64,000 bases of DNA from Strigamia acuminata (GCA_949358305.1 OX442318.1:8108501-8172500); one strand, 5' to 3'. Shown: positions 34,701 through 49,700, counted from the stretch's first letter. Notes: generated from the sequence alone by a model not told the origin. Made by a program: numbers and translations.

Positions 34701-37700
34701 GCGCTGGAAGTAAGTGATGCACACTTCTTCGACGGTTTCGTGCGCGAAGGAGATGCTCTGGACCAGAGATTGTTTCATTTTGGGCTCGGTCACGATCTCG
34801 AATGCTTGTAAGAAGTAGGTGGCGACGGCTCGCAGGGCGTCCGTGGGCCACTTGCTGAACCAGTCGACGGTCGTGCCGGAGATTAGTGCGGGGAATTTGA
34901 GCGCGCGTAGTCGGAACTTTTCTCCGACGGGTGAGAAACAGAGCACGACGTGCAGGTTGGATCTGCATCGCGAGGAAAAGTAATCCGAGAGAACGTCCGG
35001 TGAGGGAAGTCGTTTCGGGAACTCTCTTTTCATCACGATTATCAGTTCGGTCAGTATTTCGTCGATTTCGTCTTTAGCAAACATGGTGGTCACCTATTAA
35101 GTAAAAACATACAGATATCAGAGTTCACGTGCATGCATTAACGCATACGGAGCGCACAGGGTCAGAAACAGAAGGCGCATTTAATAACTCCAAAACGATC
35201 GTTTAAACCCGTTTGCACGAACTTTTAAACGAGATTCTCGTTTAAATGGGTTTAAACGAGCTGAAAATAAACGACCTAAATAAGTCGTTTAAATCTTTGT
35301 GTAACGAGAAAACTCGTGCAAATCGGGTATTGTTGGCAGCCATCTTGGATTTCCGATAGATCGGTCGCAAACATCTCGATCATAAGTACAATTTTGAAGC
35401 AGTTATTGAGTAAACAACAACAATAATCATCGCTTTCGGAACGTTATCTGAATGTAATTAGTTATTTCACGTTTACCCGGCGCCAATTTGAACCCCGGCG
35501 TTTATACAGGGCCGGCGCGTATAGACTTTTGGGTAGGTGACTGCCCGGCGCTAAAACTGGCCCAGCGTCTTAATGAACCTGGGCGTTTAAACGAGACGGT
35601 ACTAAGTGTATTAATAAATAATAAAATAAATTAATCAAACATTTTTAGCATTGTCCGTCTTTGTATCCAGAATCCACCTCCACTTTGTGTGTGACCGGTC
35701 ACGATAGATCGCATTACCACAATACTTTCTGGGAACTCAGATTTTTTCCGTGCACACAAAAGAATAAAATTTCTATTGGCAAAAAGTTTCCGTTCGTCTG
35801 CAACCGAAGTGTCTGTACCACTTTTTGCCATTCATTGCACAGAATCAGGCTGTGAGCACTTATACTCAAAACCACCACAACGTTGATGTATTTCCCTATT
35901 GGTCGAGCCGTATCACTGGTGTAGTGGCACAAAAAAAGTAGCTCGTAACACCAGAATTGTATTCTAACTAGGCATAAACAACCAATAAAAAACAAAACCT
36001 TTGTTTACCTGCCAAAAGAAACCAACAGACTATACTTACATTAATTGATTGATTAAAAAGGGAAAAAGGTTATTTAGCAGATAAAATAAACATTTTATTA
36101 CCAATAAAATAAAATCCCTCAATCTAATCACATTTTATACTTAAACTCATTGAAAATAAACAGAACTACTTTTCCACGTAGCAGAACACAGTACGCAGTT
36201 TGGCGTAAACAGGCTAAATACATCAACGTTGTGCTTTTTAGTATAACTTTTAGAATAAATAAACACACATACCTCACCACCACTCAGCACAGTGTTCAAA
36301 TACTCGAGAAAGCCTTCCTCCTTCACCTCATTGTCAGTGAAAACGAACGTAATCCCTATTCCCAATTTACCAGCAACTCGATACAAATTCTTCAAATCGT
36401 CCACCAGATTGCCCGCATTGTACGTCCTTCAGTGGCAAAACATTCAAAAATCAAAAACCAACATCTCCAGCAAACAAAATCGACCAATACTTAGTGAGAA
36501 CAATCTGGAACAATCTATAACCCGCAATGTAATTGGCCAATCTCGTCAACGACTGCTTCCCCGACCCACCCACGCCGACCAGCATGGCGTGCCCCAGCGC
36601 CGACTTGATTATGCGCGAAATCTTCACCAAATGCACGACGCAGTCCTGGAAAAACACCAAATCCATCGGCGACCCTTTTATCGCCTCGTTGTACTTCGTC
36701 ACGTATTTCTGAAGTTTCATTATCAATTTGTCGAAGTTTTCAACTTTCTCGTAAACTTTCGGCATCACGATGTCCGATTCTCCAACGTCGTCCTCGCCCT
36801 CAATCGGTTCCGGCATCTCGGGTTCCCGCATAAAATCCACAAAGTACGGATCTTCGGACATCATGTGCTTGTACGTGTCGCCTAACGACGAGTGCACTAT
36901 TTTCTTCATCGTGTCGCTGAACCACATTTTGTCCTCCACGTTCGTGAACCTAAAAAATACAAATTTGACCATAGTGCATCAATTTACGAGACAATAATTG
37001 CGAGAAATTTATGGTGAAAAACGCCACCTTACAGTTAGGCGTTCGCATTTCACAGTACTTTTGTGGATTTCTTCAGATGTACCAGTATGAGATAGTGCGA
37101 CAATTTGCTAGATTTTGTGAGATTATATGGAATTTTATAAAATTTTGCTAGATTTTGCTAGATTTTGTGAGATTATGTGGGATTTTATGAGATTTTGCTA
37201 GCCGGTACCACTGGAAATCCACAAAAGTACCACAAAATCTGAAATTCAGGAATGACTAGTGTAATCAAACTTGGCAAATGGGGAGAAAAATTGAATAAAA
37301 TTGCAAATATCTCGAGAATGAAAGCTGGGATCGTCAAAACCTAAACACCAAACGAAAGAGCGGAATGAACCGCACGGGAAACGTTAATTATAAGTTACAA
37401 CACTGCCCACAAGTAATGGTTAATTGAACAGTGTAAAGCCTACATTTTTTTTAGACTTTCTGTATTGTCAGTCCAGTTTTATTTATAAATGAATTTTTCT
37501 TTCGTTAATTCGGTAGGTTATTCAGAATGTTATAGAACAAGTTTAACGATTCGCATTACACGTGCACATGTCATTTTAGAGCTTATTTTCATACAAAGCT
37601 CTATACGTGGAAACACGAAGAAGCGGGTAAAATTCCAAAGCTTGCTAATACAAATTTAAAGAGGGAGTCGTTTACAAGCTCACTCACCCGCTTTTGGCTT

Positions 37701-40700
37701 ACCAGCTTAACTGGCAAACTCATGCTAGCGAGGTAGCTAGCCAGAAATTCCCGCCAAAATCTCCTCCAAGAATTTCCTCACGATTCTGATTGGCTCTCAA
37801 AGTCACATGACCAAAACACCAGCAAGCTTGAAGCTTGTAAATCAAATTCAGTTTGATCGGAGCAGGTGAGTACAAGCTCGCTTCAAAACAAAGCTTTGAA
37901 TAAAAACGCAAGCTCGTGTTTGCTCAAGCGGGCGAGTTTTCAACCCCTTTTTCGCGTAAAAGCAAGCTTTTAAATTTTACCCGCTCCCTTGTGTTTCCAC
38001 CTTTAGTTCACATTATAGATAAGCTTATACAGTAAATACTGCTCGCTACCTATCGGCTACACTCCGCGTGCACTCGTGCCGCCACAGATCCAACAACGTG
38101 GGAATATCCTGACATTCGGGGCCCTCGATCCTCAGCATGCCTTGCCAGATTCTCGACAAATCGCGCAAGTTGAAGATGTAATGGAACTTGGACGGCGTTG
38201 GCAGCAATTTGATTTTAGTCTGCTGCCACAGCAGCCGCGTCGTGGGCACCAATTTGTTGATAAACCGAACCACGTCGGGGCTGAAGCGCGTCGAGCAGAA
38301 ATAGCCGCATCCGATGACCCCGAAGATCTTGTCGATGGACGAATTGGACGGCAAAGTGCAGTTGAAGATGTCGAATTGACGTTTGAGGCGCGGAGGGATG
38401 TCGTTGCGTCCTCCGCCCGGATGGATCATGGCGGCCATGAATTGGATGTCAACTAGAGTTGTGAAATCGCCGGGTCGTTCCAGGTTGTAGAAACCTTTGA
38501 CGCTCATTACTTGGCGTACGATTTCGTTGCAAACCTTGGAGATGAAAAGGGAGTGTTTTAGTTGGTTTGGATTTGAATTTGAATTTGAATTTTGGATTTG
38601 AATTTTATGTCACCTGGTCGCCCCATTCGTTGATTATCGGCATGTTTATGTCGTCGATGAAAACAGTCATTTTTCGGCCGCCTGGTGGTCCGTACGTGCT
38701 GCCCATTCTCTTCTCGATGTAACCTTCGATTGCTCGCTGAAGAAATGTTGGAACGAATTTTAAACTCGATATAACGAATTAGCTATTCAAAAAATAGTTG
38801 CAGTTATAACGAATCGCGAGGGACCTAAAAAATCGGTTCGTTGTAACGAGAATTCGTTAAATCGAAATAACATGGTGTTCTATGGCCAACCAACCAAGTA
38901 TTCGTTAAAATAAAAAAATTCGTTATATCGCGATTCGTTATATCGCGATTCGTTATATCGAGGTTCGACTGTGTAACAAATTTTGCACACAAAAAATCGA
39001 TTCTTACTGGGAACTTTAGTTTTATGATGAAAAAAATCGATTCTTGTTCAAATAATTCATTTTTTGTCTAAAAAAAAAATCGATTCTTTCCAAAAAAAAC
39101 TTTTTTGATGAGAAAATCGATTTACATCAAAAATAACTTTTTTCATGAAAAAAATCAATTCTCATTCAAATAATTTCGTTTTATAAATTTAAAAAATCGA
39201 TTCTTACCAAAAATATTTCAAGCTGAAAAAAATCGATTCTCATTCAAATAATTACAATTTTTTTTATATAAAAAAAAAATCGATTTTTCACAAAATGTTT
39301 CCTTTTCTATTCCAAAACAAATCGATTCTTAAAAAAAATTCTCTCTTTTAACCCTCAGAGACTTAAGGCTATACGCATTTAGGGACAAGCACTTTCTTGA
39401 ATAAAAATTTTTTTTTCCTGTTCATTTTATTTTATGAAAATTTGTGACTATAAGACTTTAATGTACATGAAATTTATAATCATTCGTTATTTATCCTATT
39501 TTACCGATTAAGAGTCGCCCTCGAATAGTAGCCGCGGCTGAGACACCAAGAATACAGTATTTTTGCAAAAGTACGGTATTGTTTCCGTATTTAACCTCAC
39601 TAACGATGAACATACACTTCATTCGTGATGTTCAGACTTCGTTTTTTACATTAAACAAATGTAACAAACAAAAAACCAAAGTTGTAATTGCTGACAAAAA
39701 TGGCAGTTTTGAATAAAAACCGCGGCCCATAATCGATAAAATACGGTATTCAATTAATTATTCTAAATTCAAATTTCCTGTCCCTTAAACATCCAATGTA
39801 AATTCTAAGCTGGCTTTGCTGCAGTAATAAAGAGCACCCAACAGCTTTTGGCTTTTACCGGTGTTTAAAACCACCACCAGATGGTTCAAACTTATTTATT
39901 TTAATTGTTTACGAGTTGCGCTCTCTATAAAATCATTTACAAACTAAAAACAAACCAAATGCCACTTTAACCAACTTTAGAATTGGCCCAAAATGGGTCC
40001 AAAATTTGTTTACCTACTAAATAAAGCCTCCCGAGTTCGAAAATAACACTCAAAAGTGTCGGAAAGTAACCTAACCTTAATCTAACTTAACCTAATCTAA
40101 CATTTACCATGTTTACATGGTCACAGTTTTCCAGATAAGTGAATATTCAGATTTTATTTATCTGGATAACCGTTTGCGTTTACATGACGTTAGTTTTCTG
40201 GTAAACATGACGTCACACGAGAATTACCCACACTGCCCTTTGATTATCTGGAACAACAAAATGGCTGTTTATCCATTTCAGCCAAACAAATGAAATGGTA
40301 GTTAGGAAAGAGGTTTTTGCTCGAATCTTTGCAATGGTGCCTAATATGCAAATTCTGATCCCAAAAATGGTGGTTTTAGCTGATTTCACATTGATTTCGG
40401 TACCAAATGTCGTTGGTACGTAGGGCTAACATATTTTTACTACAACGATCCGACCATATCTCGATCCAAGTTTTTGAATTTTCTCATCCACGGGTGTTTA
40501 CATGCAGTTTTCAATGCGCAAAACGCCCAAAATCTAGCTCGTACAACTGAAATTTAGTTTTCCAGATAAGTCTGTCTTCTCTAGAAAACTGATTTGTTTA
40601 CATGATCAGTTTTCCCGAAAAGTAAAATTCGCATTTTCACTTATCCAGATAACGGGGTACATGTAAACATGGTAATTGTCCCTAAACGCATAATGCCCTC

Positions 40701-43700
40701 CGACACTTAAACCATTACCTGAAACATAATAGGCACAGTAGCCGAAGAAAAATTAATCGTCTTGCTAACTTGATTCTCAGGATTATACTTCGCCACATAC
40801 CCTTTCACCATCACAGTTTTCGCCGTCCCAGGCTCCCCAATCAACAAAACATGCTAAAACAAAAAAAAAATAAAAAAAATAAAAAAACCCACCAAAAAAA
40901 ACCCAAAAAACCCAAAAAAAACCTTTTCCTGCCTCGCAATCGTCTCCATCAAAAAAGTCGTCCTCACATTATCCACATTAGGAATCAAAATATCCGTATA
41001 CTCCGGCACCGAATCCGGCGGATAAATATACTCAACAACCCTATTATTCCAATGCTCCCACCTCCCTTTACTATCCACAACAAACTCGAAAATCGTCTCT
41101 TCCCCCTTCGCTTTCGGCATCTCCAACTTGGCCGGATGCTTCTTCATAAACACCTCCAACTTATACCGATCGTCCAGCTCCAGCAGCGCCCCCAAGCTCC
41201 ACATCATGCAAAACACAAACAACCTCTCCATATGCTGCGAACTGATATTCGGCAGCGTCTCCTTATCCGGTATCAACCCCTCCAACAACTCCACCGACTG
41301 CTTCACGTAATTGCACTCGAGCACCCTCATTTTCGCGAACAGCATGTTCACCACGAACAAATGCAGATCGTTGAACACTTTATTGTAACAATCCTCCAAC
41401 ACGTCCGCCTCGGACGACGGCCGCGACTTGAGCCACGCTTTCAAAATGGGTTTCCAGTCCAGAAACGAACTGCTCATGAACACCATGCCGCACCGCGACA
41501 CCGTGGCCGGCGAAGCGTTGTCCAGATTGTCCGGCTCGAAGAGGATTTTGCACAGGGGGGACATGGGAATGCGGTCGCCGTTGGCCAGCGTGAGCGTTTT
41601 GTTGTCGTCGAGGACGGAGTTGAGGTTTTCGATCCACACGGCGTCCACGGGGCCGTCGAGAGTGATCCAGATGTGTTCGCCGTGCTTGGCTTTGAGCGAG
41701 CGGCGCCAGAGTGTGGAGAAGATTCCGTCGGTCCAGTCGTTGGTGGCGACGTCGAGGCGGCCGAACATTTGGGGGGCCGTGATGGCTTTCGGGTTCATGC
41801 GCATCTCGCGGTGGAGTTGGCCCATTTGGGACATGGCTCTCATGAGGGTGTGGATGGCGCAGGTTTTGCCGCCGCCGCTCGGACCGAGGGCCATGATGCC
41901 GTGGCGGACGCGCTGTTGTTCGAAGAGTTGGACGATTTTGAGGTTCCAGGGAGGGTGGCTGATTAGGCCGGCGGAGTCGAGTTGGGTGTTGACGGCGACT
42001 TGGAGTTCTGGGTATGTTGCGCTGTCGAGGACGATGTCGGGGAATAAGTCGGAGATTAGACTCACGAAGAGAGGTTCGTCTTCGTCTACCTGTGGGGTTT
42101 TAAGTGGTTGGGGTTAGTTCGGGCGATTTTGAGTCAAAAGGTTTGGTTTAAATTGAAAATTTTGATTCGGAAATCGAAATTTTGCATTAAAAATCAAAAT
42201 TTTGAATGAAAAATCAAAATTTTGAATGAAAAATCAAAATTTTGAATGAAAAATCAAAATTTTGAATAAAAAATCAAAATTTTGAATGAAAAATCAAAAT
42301 TTTGCACCAAATATCAAAATTTTGCACCAAAAAATCAAACGTTTGCATCAAAAATCAAACGTTTGCATCAAAAATCAAACGTTTGCATCAAAAATCAAAC
42401 GTTGGCATCAAAAATCAAAATTTTGCATCAAAAATCAAAATTATGCATCAAAAATCAAAATTTTGCATCAAAAATCAAAATTTTGCATCAAAAATCAAAA
42501 TTTTGCATCAAAAATCAAAATTTTGCATCAAAAATCAAAATTTTGCATGAAAAAATAAAACTTTTTCGTCAAAAATCAAACTTTTGCATCAAAAATCAAA
42601 ATTGTGCATCAAAAATCAAAAAATTGTGCATCAAAAATCAAAAAATTGTGCTTCAAAAATCAAAATTTTACTAAACTCAATTCACAACAACCTAAAAATA
42701 ACTTACCAATTTTGACAAATTCATATCCCGCAGCACTCTCATAACCACCATCATTTCCGAATCATTGGGCCTCGACCTTTTCTGAGCTCCCAAAGTCCGC
42801 AACACCGACAAAATATTCCGCAAACCAAAATCATAATGCACCTGCTTCGTCAACTGACCCTCGCAAAGTGCATACAAAACAAAAAACTTCTGCGCCAACA
42901 AAACATTCTCAATATATCCACAACTCGCCAACTTAACCCTCATAATAATCTGAAACAAAACAAAAATAAACCAAACAAAAACAACTACGGCATTTCCGCA
43001 AATAGCCGCAGCCTCGACTTCAAATTGCGGAAATACGGCAAGTTAAATCCACCTGTCTGTCCGGCACCATCATCGACACAGTTCGAAACAGAACCTTCAA
43101 ATTCTCCGGCAACTCTTGTCGTCCCGCATAACCCGGATTCATCGTAATAAATAGCCCAAATTCCGGATTCAACGGAACCATGTCGCCGTCCGAAAAGAGA
43201 AAAATCGTCTTCTTTTCTTTACGCGCCATCAGCACTATGTGGATCTGCTGCGCGGCTACGGAGAGTACCGGCAATTCAATGCGGTTGAACTCGTCGAAAC
43301 ATCCCCAAGAGCCGGACTGCGCTAAACCTTTGTAGATTCGGCCCAAACCGCGGAAATCCATTTGATCCGAGCAATTGAAGACGACTACGTATTTGCCGAG
43401 TGCTTTGCCCATGTCCTTGGTCGTCTCGGTTTTGCCGGTGCCGGCCGGGCCTGCCGGCGCACCGCCCATGCTCATGCCCACTGCTTGTGCCAATGTTATA
43501 TAGCACCTGAAAGATTTCATAAATATTTTAAATTTAAGAAAAATTCCGGAAAAAAATTCAGGAAAAAATTCCGGTAAAAAATTCCGGAAAAAAATTCCGG
43601 AAAAAAATTCCGGAAAAAAATTCCGAAAAAAAATTCCGGAAAAAAATTCCGGAAAAAAATTCCGGGAAAAAATTCCGGGAAAAAATTCCGGGAAAAATCG

Positions 43701-46700
43701 GAGACAAATTCCCAAAAAAATCCCAGGTAAAAATTCCGGAAAAAAATTCCGGAAAAATTCCGGGGAAAAATTCCGAAAAAAAATCCGGGAAAAAATCCGG
43801 GAAAAAATCCAGAGAAAATTCCGAGGAAAAATTCCGGGAAAAAATTCCGGAGAAAATTCAGTAAAATTACCTGTCGGTGAGCGGTGTAATGACAAGTCGA
43901 TCCGTACATCCCAAATACTCGTTTTGGTAAATAAAATTAATGTCGGTTATTCGCACAATGCACACATTCTCGTCTTCCGAATAATAGAAGCGGCTCTGTT
44001 TCAGCCACTCGAAATCCGACACGCTTTTCACTTTATTCCTAACCAAATCATCAAAAATGTCTCTCTGATGAATGTGGATCGTGATGAGTGTTTCAAATTT
44101 AATTCTTGTAAATTTGCTCAGATCTAGCGTCGTTTGTTCGATCAGCGCGTTTAACATGTCTAAAAATTTGTTGTTCATCTGAGTCATCAGTTTCTTTTCG
44201 GTTTTTGCCATTTTTAACGCTTCTTCGGAATCTTTGGTCCAAAGAAATTGTATACCGAGTAAACCAACCTGAAAAAATCGTTAATTAGTAATTAGAAATA
44301 TTTTAAAAATTATTTTTCATTATTTTATTCCAAACCTGAGCGGGGAAACTGTATAAGAAGGAAAGTACGTCAGTACCGGGTGTTGTTATTACGCTGTGAG
44401 CTGATCTGATTACTATGTTTAATGATCGCTGTTGTTCCTTAAGCAGTTCAACCAACCATACTTCCACGTTTCCTCTTGCCATAATTGGATTTGCCATCTG
44501 GAAAATATGCATGTACATTTTAATTTATAAAACTAAAACAATTAAATTAAATGGATGAAAGTTAATCTGTCTAAAATTTAGAGAATGTTTCTAAATTTGC
44601 AGAGAATCTGGGAAATATGCAGAAAATCTGTAGAATTTGCAGAAAATCTGTAAAATTTGCAGAAAATCTGTAAAATTTGCAGAAAATCTGTAGAATTTGC
44701 AAAAAAAAATGTCTGAATTTGCAGAAAATTTGTCTGAATTTGCAGAAAATCCGTCTAAAGTTACAGAAATCCTGTCTAAATATGCAGAAAATCTGTAGAA
44801 TTTGCAGAAAATCTGTAAAATTTGCAGAAAATCTGTAGAATTTGCAAAAAAAAATGTCTGAATTTGCAGAAAATTTGTCTGAATTTGCAGAAAATCTGTC
44901 TAAAGTTACAGAAATCCTGTCTAAATTTGCAGAAAATCTGTCTGAATTTTCAGAAAATCTGTCTAAAATTTGCAGAAAATGTTTAACTCTCCACAAATCC
45001 TGTCTGAATTTGCAGAAAATCTGTCTAAATTTGCAGAAAATCTGTCTAAATTTGCAGAAAATCTGTCTAAATTTGCAGAAAATCTGTCCAAAGTTGCAGA
45101 AATCCTGTCTAAATTTGCAGAAATCCTGTCTGAATTTGCAGAAATCCTGTCTGAATTTGCAGAAAATCTGTCTGAATTTGCAGAAAATCTGTCTGAATTT
45201 GCAGAAAATCTGTCTGAATTTGCAGAAAATCTGTCTGAATTTGCAGAAAATCTGTCTGAATTTGCAGAAAATCTGTCTGAATTTGCAGAAAATCTGTCTA
45301 AAATTTGCAGAAAATGTTTAAATCTCCACAAATTCTGTCTGAATTTGCAGAAAATCTGTCTAGAATTTGCAGAAAATGTTTAAATCTCCACAAAATCCAT
45401 CCAAATCTCCACAAAATCTACCCACAATCCCAACTAAACTCCCCAACCAAAATAAAAAACCCCCAACTCCACCATACACACCGGAATCCTCTCAGCCTCC
45501 CTCGACAAATAAGCCGTAATCCGATCATACTCCTTCTCCGAATACTCCAAACTATTAACATTCTCAAAAAGCCCCAACAAATGCGGCTGAATAGCGTGCG
45601 AATCGCTAGCCTGGCCCAAAATCTCCAACAAAGTCGGATCCGAAATGAAAAAAAACCTCGGAAAAACCAACCTCTTCGTCTCCAAATACCTAAAAAAAAC
45701 CCAAAAAAAAATTAAAAACAAAAAAAAATCCAAAAACCAAAAAATCCAAACCCGGTAAGCGACTTCTGACACTGCTCCAACTGCTCCGACAAATGCGGCA
45801 ACAACTGCGACATCGTATCATCACTAACACAACACTGCACAACATTCAAAATCTCATGCGCCCTCGCTATCGACTTCACCCACGCCTTATCAATACTCTG
45901 AAACCTCTTCGCCTCTTTCGGCAACTGCTTCGAGATATCCCCGCCCACGAAAACCGCCTCCAAATAGATCCACAGACTCTGCACGACCAGCCACTCCGTC
46001 AAAATATCGCTCGTGTTCGACAACATCGTCACCCACTGCTGAATCTCCGCCTTGAACGGCGCGTTGTACCGATTATTCAACAACGCGCCCATCACCATCA
46101 AACTATCCTCCAACGCCGACAGAATATCCATAATCTCGTTCGCTTTCAGCATGATTTCCCCGCGCGTTTTAAACGACGCGAACATCATGTTGCGCGCCGA
46201 CCACTCCGCCACAACTATCTTCAACTTGGCCTCGATGTCCTTCTCCTTGGTCGACGACACGCAGATGTCTTCCACGTCGTCGCGGAACTTGAGCAGCGGC
46301 GCCTCGATCACGCTGCGCAGCATGAAATTCTCTTTGGAAACGTCGAACGTGGCGCCGACGAGTTCCTCCAGTCGCTTCCAGTGGCGTAGCTTCATCGCCT
46401 TGTTCGCCATGAGTTCGAGGAGCGGCAGAATGTCGATGAAGTCGTCCACTTTCTTCTTGAGGTCGATGAATGCGGGCCAATCCTTGAGCGCTTTCGGCAG
46501 CTTCTTGCAGCGGTTCTGGAACTCGTTGAGGGTCTCTTCGATCTTGTGGATGTCCATGTCGGACCAGAGCACGTCGCCGTAGCAGTCGATCGTCTCCATC
46601 ACCTCGTTGTAGAGTCCGTAGAGTTTCTGCAGGAGCGACATTTCTTTGTCCACTTTCTGGATTATCGGGTAGTCGTTGACGGGCATGCCGAACAGCGCTT

Positions 46701-49700
46701 CGCCGGCCGAATACGTCTCGAATTTGTTGCTCATTTCGTCGAATTGCGACTGGAAAGCTGCCACGCGGTCGCTCGCTTCTTTCGCCGGGATTCCAGGCTC
46801 CATTGGACCCGTCTAAAACAAAAACCAATCAATTAATTAATTAATTAATCAACTAATTTAATTTATTACCTCCAAGTATCGTTTGGAAAAATCCATCACT
46901 TCGACTTTGTAGGCTTTCACCGACTTGAGTAAATCTTGCTTAAATTTCGGTTGGATTTTTACCAAATGATCTTGAATTTTCGCCTAAAAATCAAACGTTA
47001 TTACCACACAGCCAGGGTCGTCTGGAGGTTTTTCCGACTCCGCGTAGAAATTCTAATTGTCCACGGGTCTCTAATTCTGCGCCGGTGCGCGATTAGAGAC
47101 AGGTCTTTAGACTCGAACAATAATATGACACACATTTCGTGAGCAAATTACAATTTACATCTGAAATGTGTGCAAAACGTTCCATTTATGCGTTTAAAAC
47201 ATCGCAAAAATGTTATCCAGTTGTTAACGGAAAAAAGAAATTTTTGCATAGTGGGCAATTAGAAAATATATGATTTTTGCTGCAAATAAATAAACGAGTG
47301 AGCTGATATTTCGGTGATATAAATGCACAAGAAAATATAATTTTGCATAAATAGCCAAAATGAGACATCCAGACGTCGTATATTTAATCAAAACAACACG
47401 GTTATAGTCATTTTAGCGACGCTCATTTTAGCAATTTGGGGCCGTCCATAAATTACGTAACGCTGATTTTTCGATTTTTAGACCCCCTCCCCCCCCTTGT
47501 AACAAGGTGTAACAAATCCACAAACCCCCCCTAGAATATTATATTACGTAACAAAACTCACCACACCCCCCCCCCCCCCAAAATAAAATTTGATACAAGC
47601 TTATTATAATACAAAAATTTTCAAAAATTTTCAAAAATTTTCAAAAAAATTTCAAGAATGTTAAAAAAAATTTTGTTACATAACATTATTAAGAACCCCC
47701 CCCCCCCTCCCCGTCGTAACAACCCGTAACAAAATTTAAAACCCCCTCCCCCCTCTCCAGGCGTTACGTAATTTATGGACGGCCCCTTTTTACCAAAAAA
47801 GTCCCATTTTAGCGAACACGTTTTAGCGACACGATTTACCACGACAAGCCGGCTCAAAAAAGAGGTTTGCATCAAAAAACCAGCAAGGTTAGGTTCGCGG
47901 GAGCAGCCCCCCCTTGTTAGCCCTTCTTAGGAATTAGTGTTAGTATTAGTGCCGTTTTGTGTCGCTAAAATGAAATCGCTAAAATGTAGTACATCCAAGC
48001 AACAAGTAACAACAAGTAACAACAAGTAACAAACATGCTTAGTTGGCAAGAAATGCACGACACGTGATAGCCGTCATCCAATCAGCGCATGGAACAACGA
48101 ATTCCGAAATCTAAGCCCACTCGCTTATTGCAACCCAAATTCCTAACCGCTTGCTCCTGCAGTTTCTGATAATTGAACCTCAACGTATCCACTTGCTCAA
48201 ACTCCTCTTTATTCACCGGCAGATTAAACTTAGCCAGAAGCCCATACGCCTCCTCCACAGGCCCCATCGACATATCGATGTACAGATGCTTCTCCCGCAA
48301 CCCCTCCAAGCACATCATGGCAAACTGCACGTCCTCCAAATTCTTCACCGGCCGCGACAGCCTTTTCGCGCCGTCCTGCATGAAATCGATCATTTCCTGC
48401 ATTTTGTCGCGGTACTTTATATTCAACTGTCGTCCGGTTTGGATTTTCCACGCCTTGGCTTCCACCGACAGCGCGTGTTTAATCATGGTCGTGGACAGCT
48501 GAATGTTTCCGACGCGGTGACTGGCCGGAAACGCCTGAATCTCCACCTCCAAGTTGCCGTAGAAGACGATTTGTTCCTTGTATTCCACAAGGATCGGGTC
48601 GCGTTGCACAAATTCCTGGATTTTCTTCTCGCGGTTCTCGATCCACAAGAATTGGTACATTTGGTAGAGCGCCACGGTGTCTTGCACGTCCTGCTTCAGC
48701 TCGGACACGACCGAACTCAAACTCATTATCATCTTGGCCACGTCTTTGTGCTCGATGATCAGTTTGTAGAAATTGTTTTTGAATTTGGCTTGGCTGCTCG
48801 CCGTCGAGTCGGTCGTATCTGCAATTAATTACAACGAGATGAGCCGCGTAATATACAGCCGCACTGTATTCTGGGATGACAACGGGTAACAAACATGCTT
48901 AGTTGGCAAGCAATGCGTGTGCTGGTTGAAATCAAGTCTTTTACTGAATTAACAATACACAATTTGATAACAAAGAAAACTTATAATATAATTGCTGTCA
49001 TCCAATCAGCGCACAGAACAACGAATCATGAGGTAAATAACACCAGGGATGCATTTTCAGGGTTTAACGAATGACGTATTTACGCACCAATCAAAGATGG
49101 TATTGTCAGGTTGGTCAGACTTCCCCATTGCGAAACCTTTTTGGTGACTTCGATGATCGCTTGCGCAGCTTTGTTGATGCCGACTTGTAGATCTTCGACA
49201 CTCGGTTGACAAGTCTATTAAAAGCGACAAAATGGAAAACGCTAGTTTATAAATAATTTTATTTTTAAGTTGTTTTTCCAACTCACCAAATTCGGTATAT
49301 TCAAAACAATGTTAGCGGTCAAGAGCGGCATGGAATCGGCAATTTCTTTCTCCTTTTTCGCACTCAGTTTTTTCTTTCCTTGTGCTTGTTTGGTACCAAC
49401 AAGACTGTAAATATGAAATAGATTAAATTTTCGTTTTTCAGTGTCTTGAGAAGCGGAACGAGGCAAATATCCAAATTATGGCCCCTTCAGCACAAAATGC
49501 AAATCTTTAAAACTAAATAAATGCATATTCCAACTAGATAAATGCACATTTTAGTACATAAATGCATATTTTTAGTAATTAAATGCTTATTTTAACTAGA
49601 TAAATGCACATTTCAACTAGATAAATGCATATTTCAACTAGATAAATGCATATTTCAACTAGATAAATGCATATTTCAACTAGATAAATGCATATTTCAA

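Larger units (their letters stand above)
46984..48147. other. Dynein intron 19: nested MITEs and a family C copy
   Basis: Holds an outer element (about 47404-47992), an inner element (47438-47786) and family C sequence (48000-48105). 46990-47400 contains a GC-rich old fragment (ccagggtcgtctggaggttt) whose partner atgagacatccagacgtc is at 47361. No exon is supported. Confidence 0.7.

Noticed and set aside
34024-34968. 314-codon minus-strand frame and 193-201-codon plus-strand frames over dynein exon 33
   Set aside because: Shadows of the GC-rich exon. The true frame has the conserved stalk and microtubule-binding sequence; the others are low-complexity Arg/His/Ser-rich.
40770-42117. 398- and 229-codon plus-strand frames opposite dynein exon 27
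   Set aside because: Antisense shadows of a coding exon with strong third-position G/C bias; no family resemblance.
42282-45383. Open frames with repeated peptides over introns 22, 24 and 26
   Set aside because: They follow tandem arrays with near-constant unit lengths and extend only as far as the arrays.
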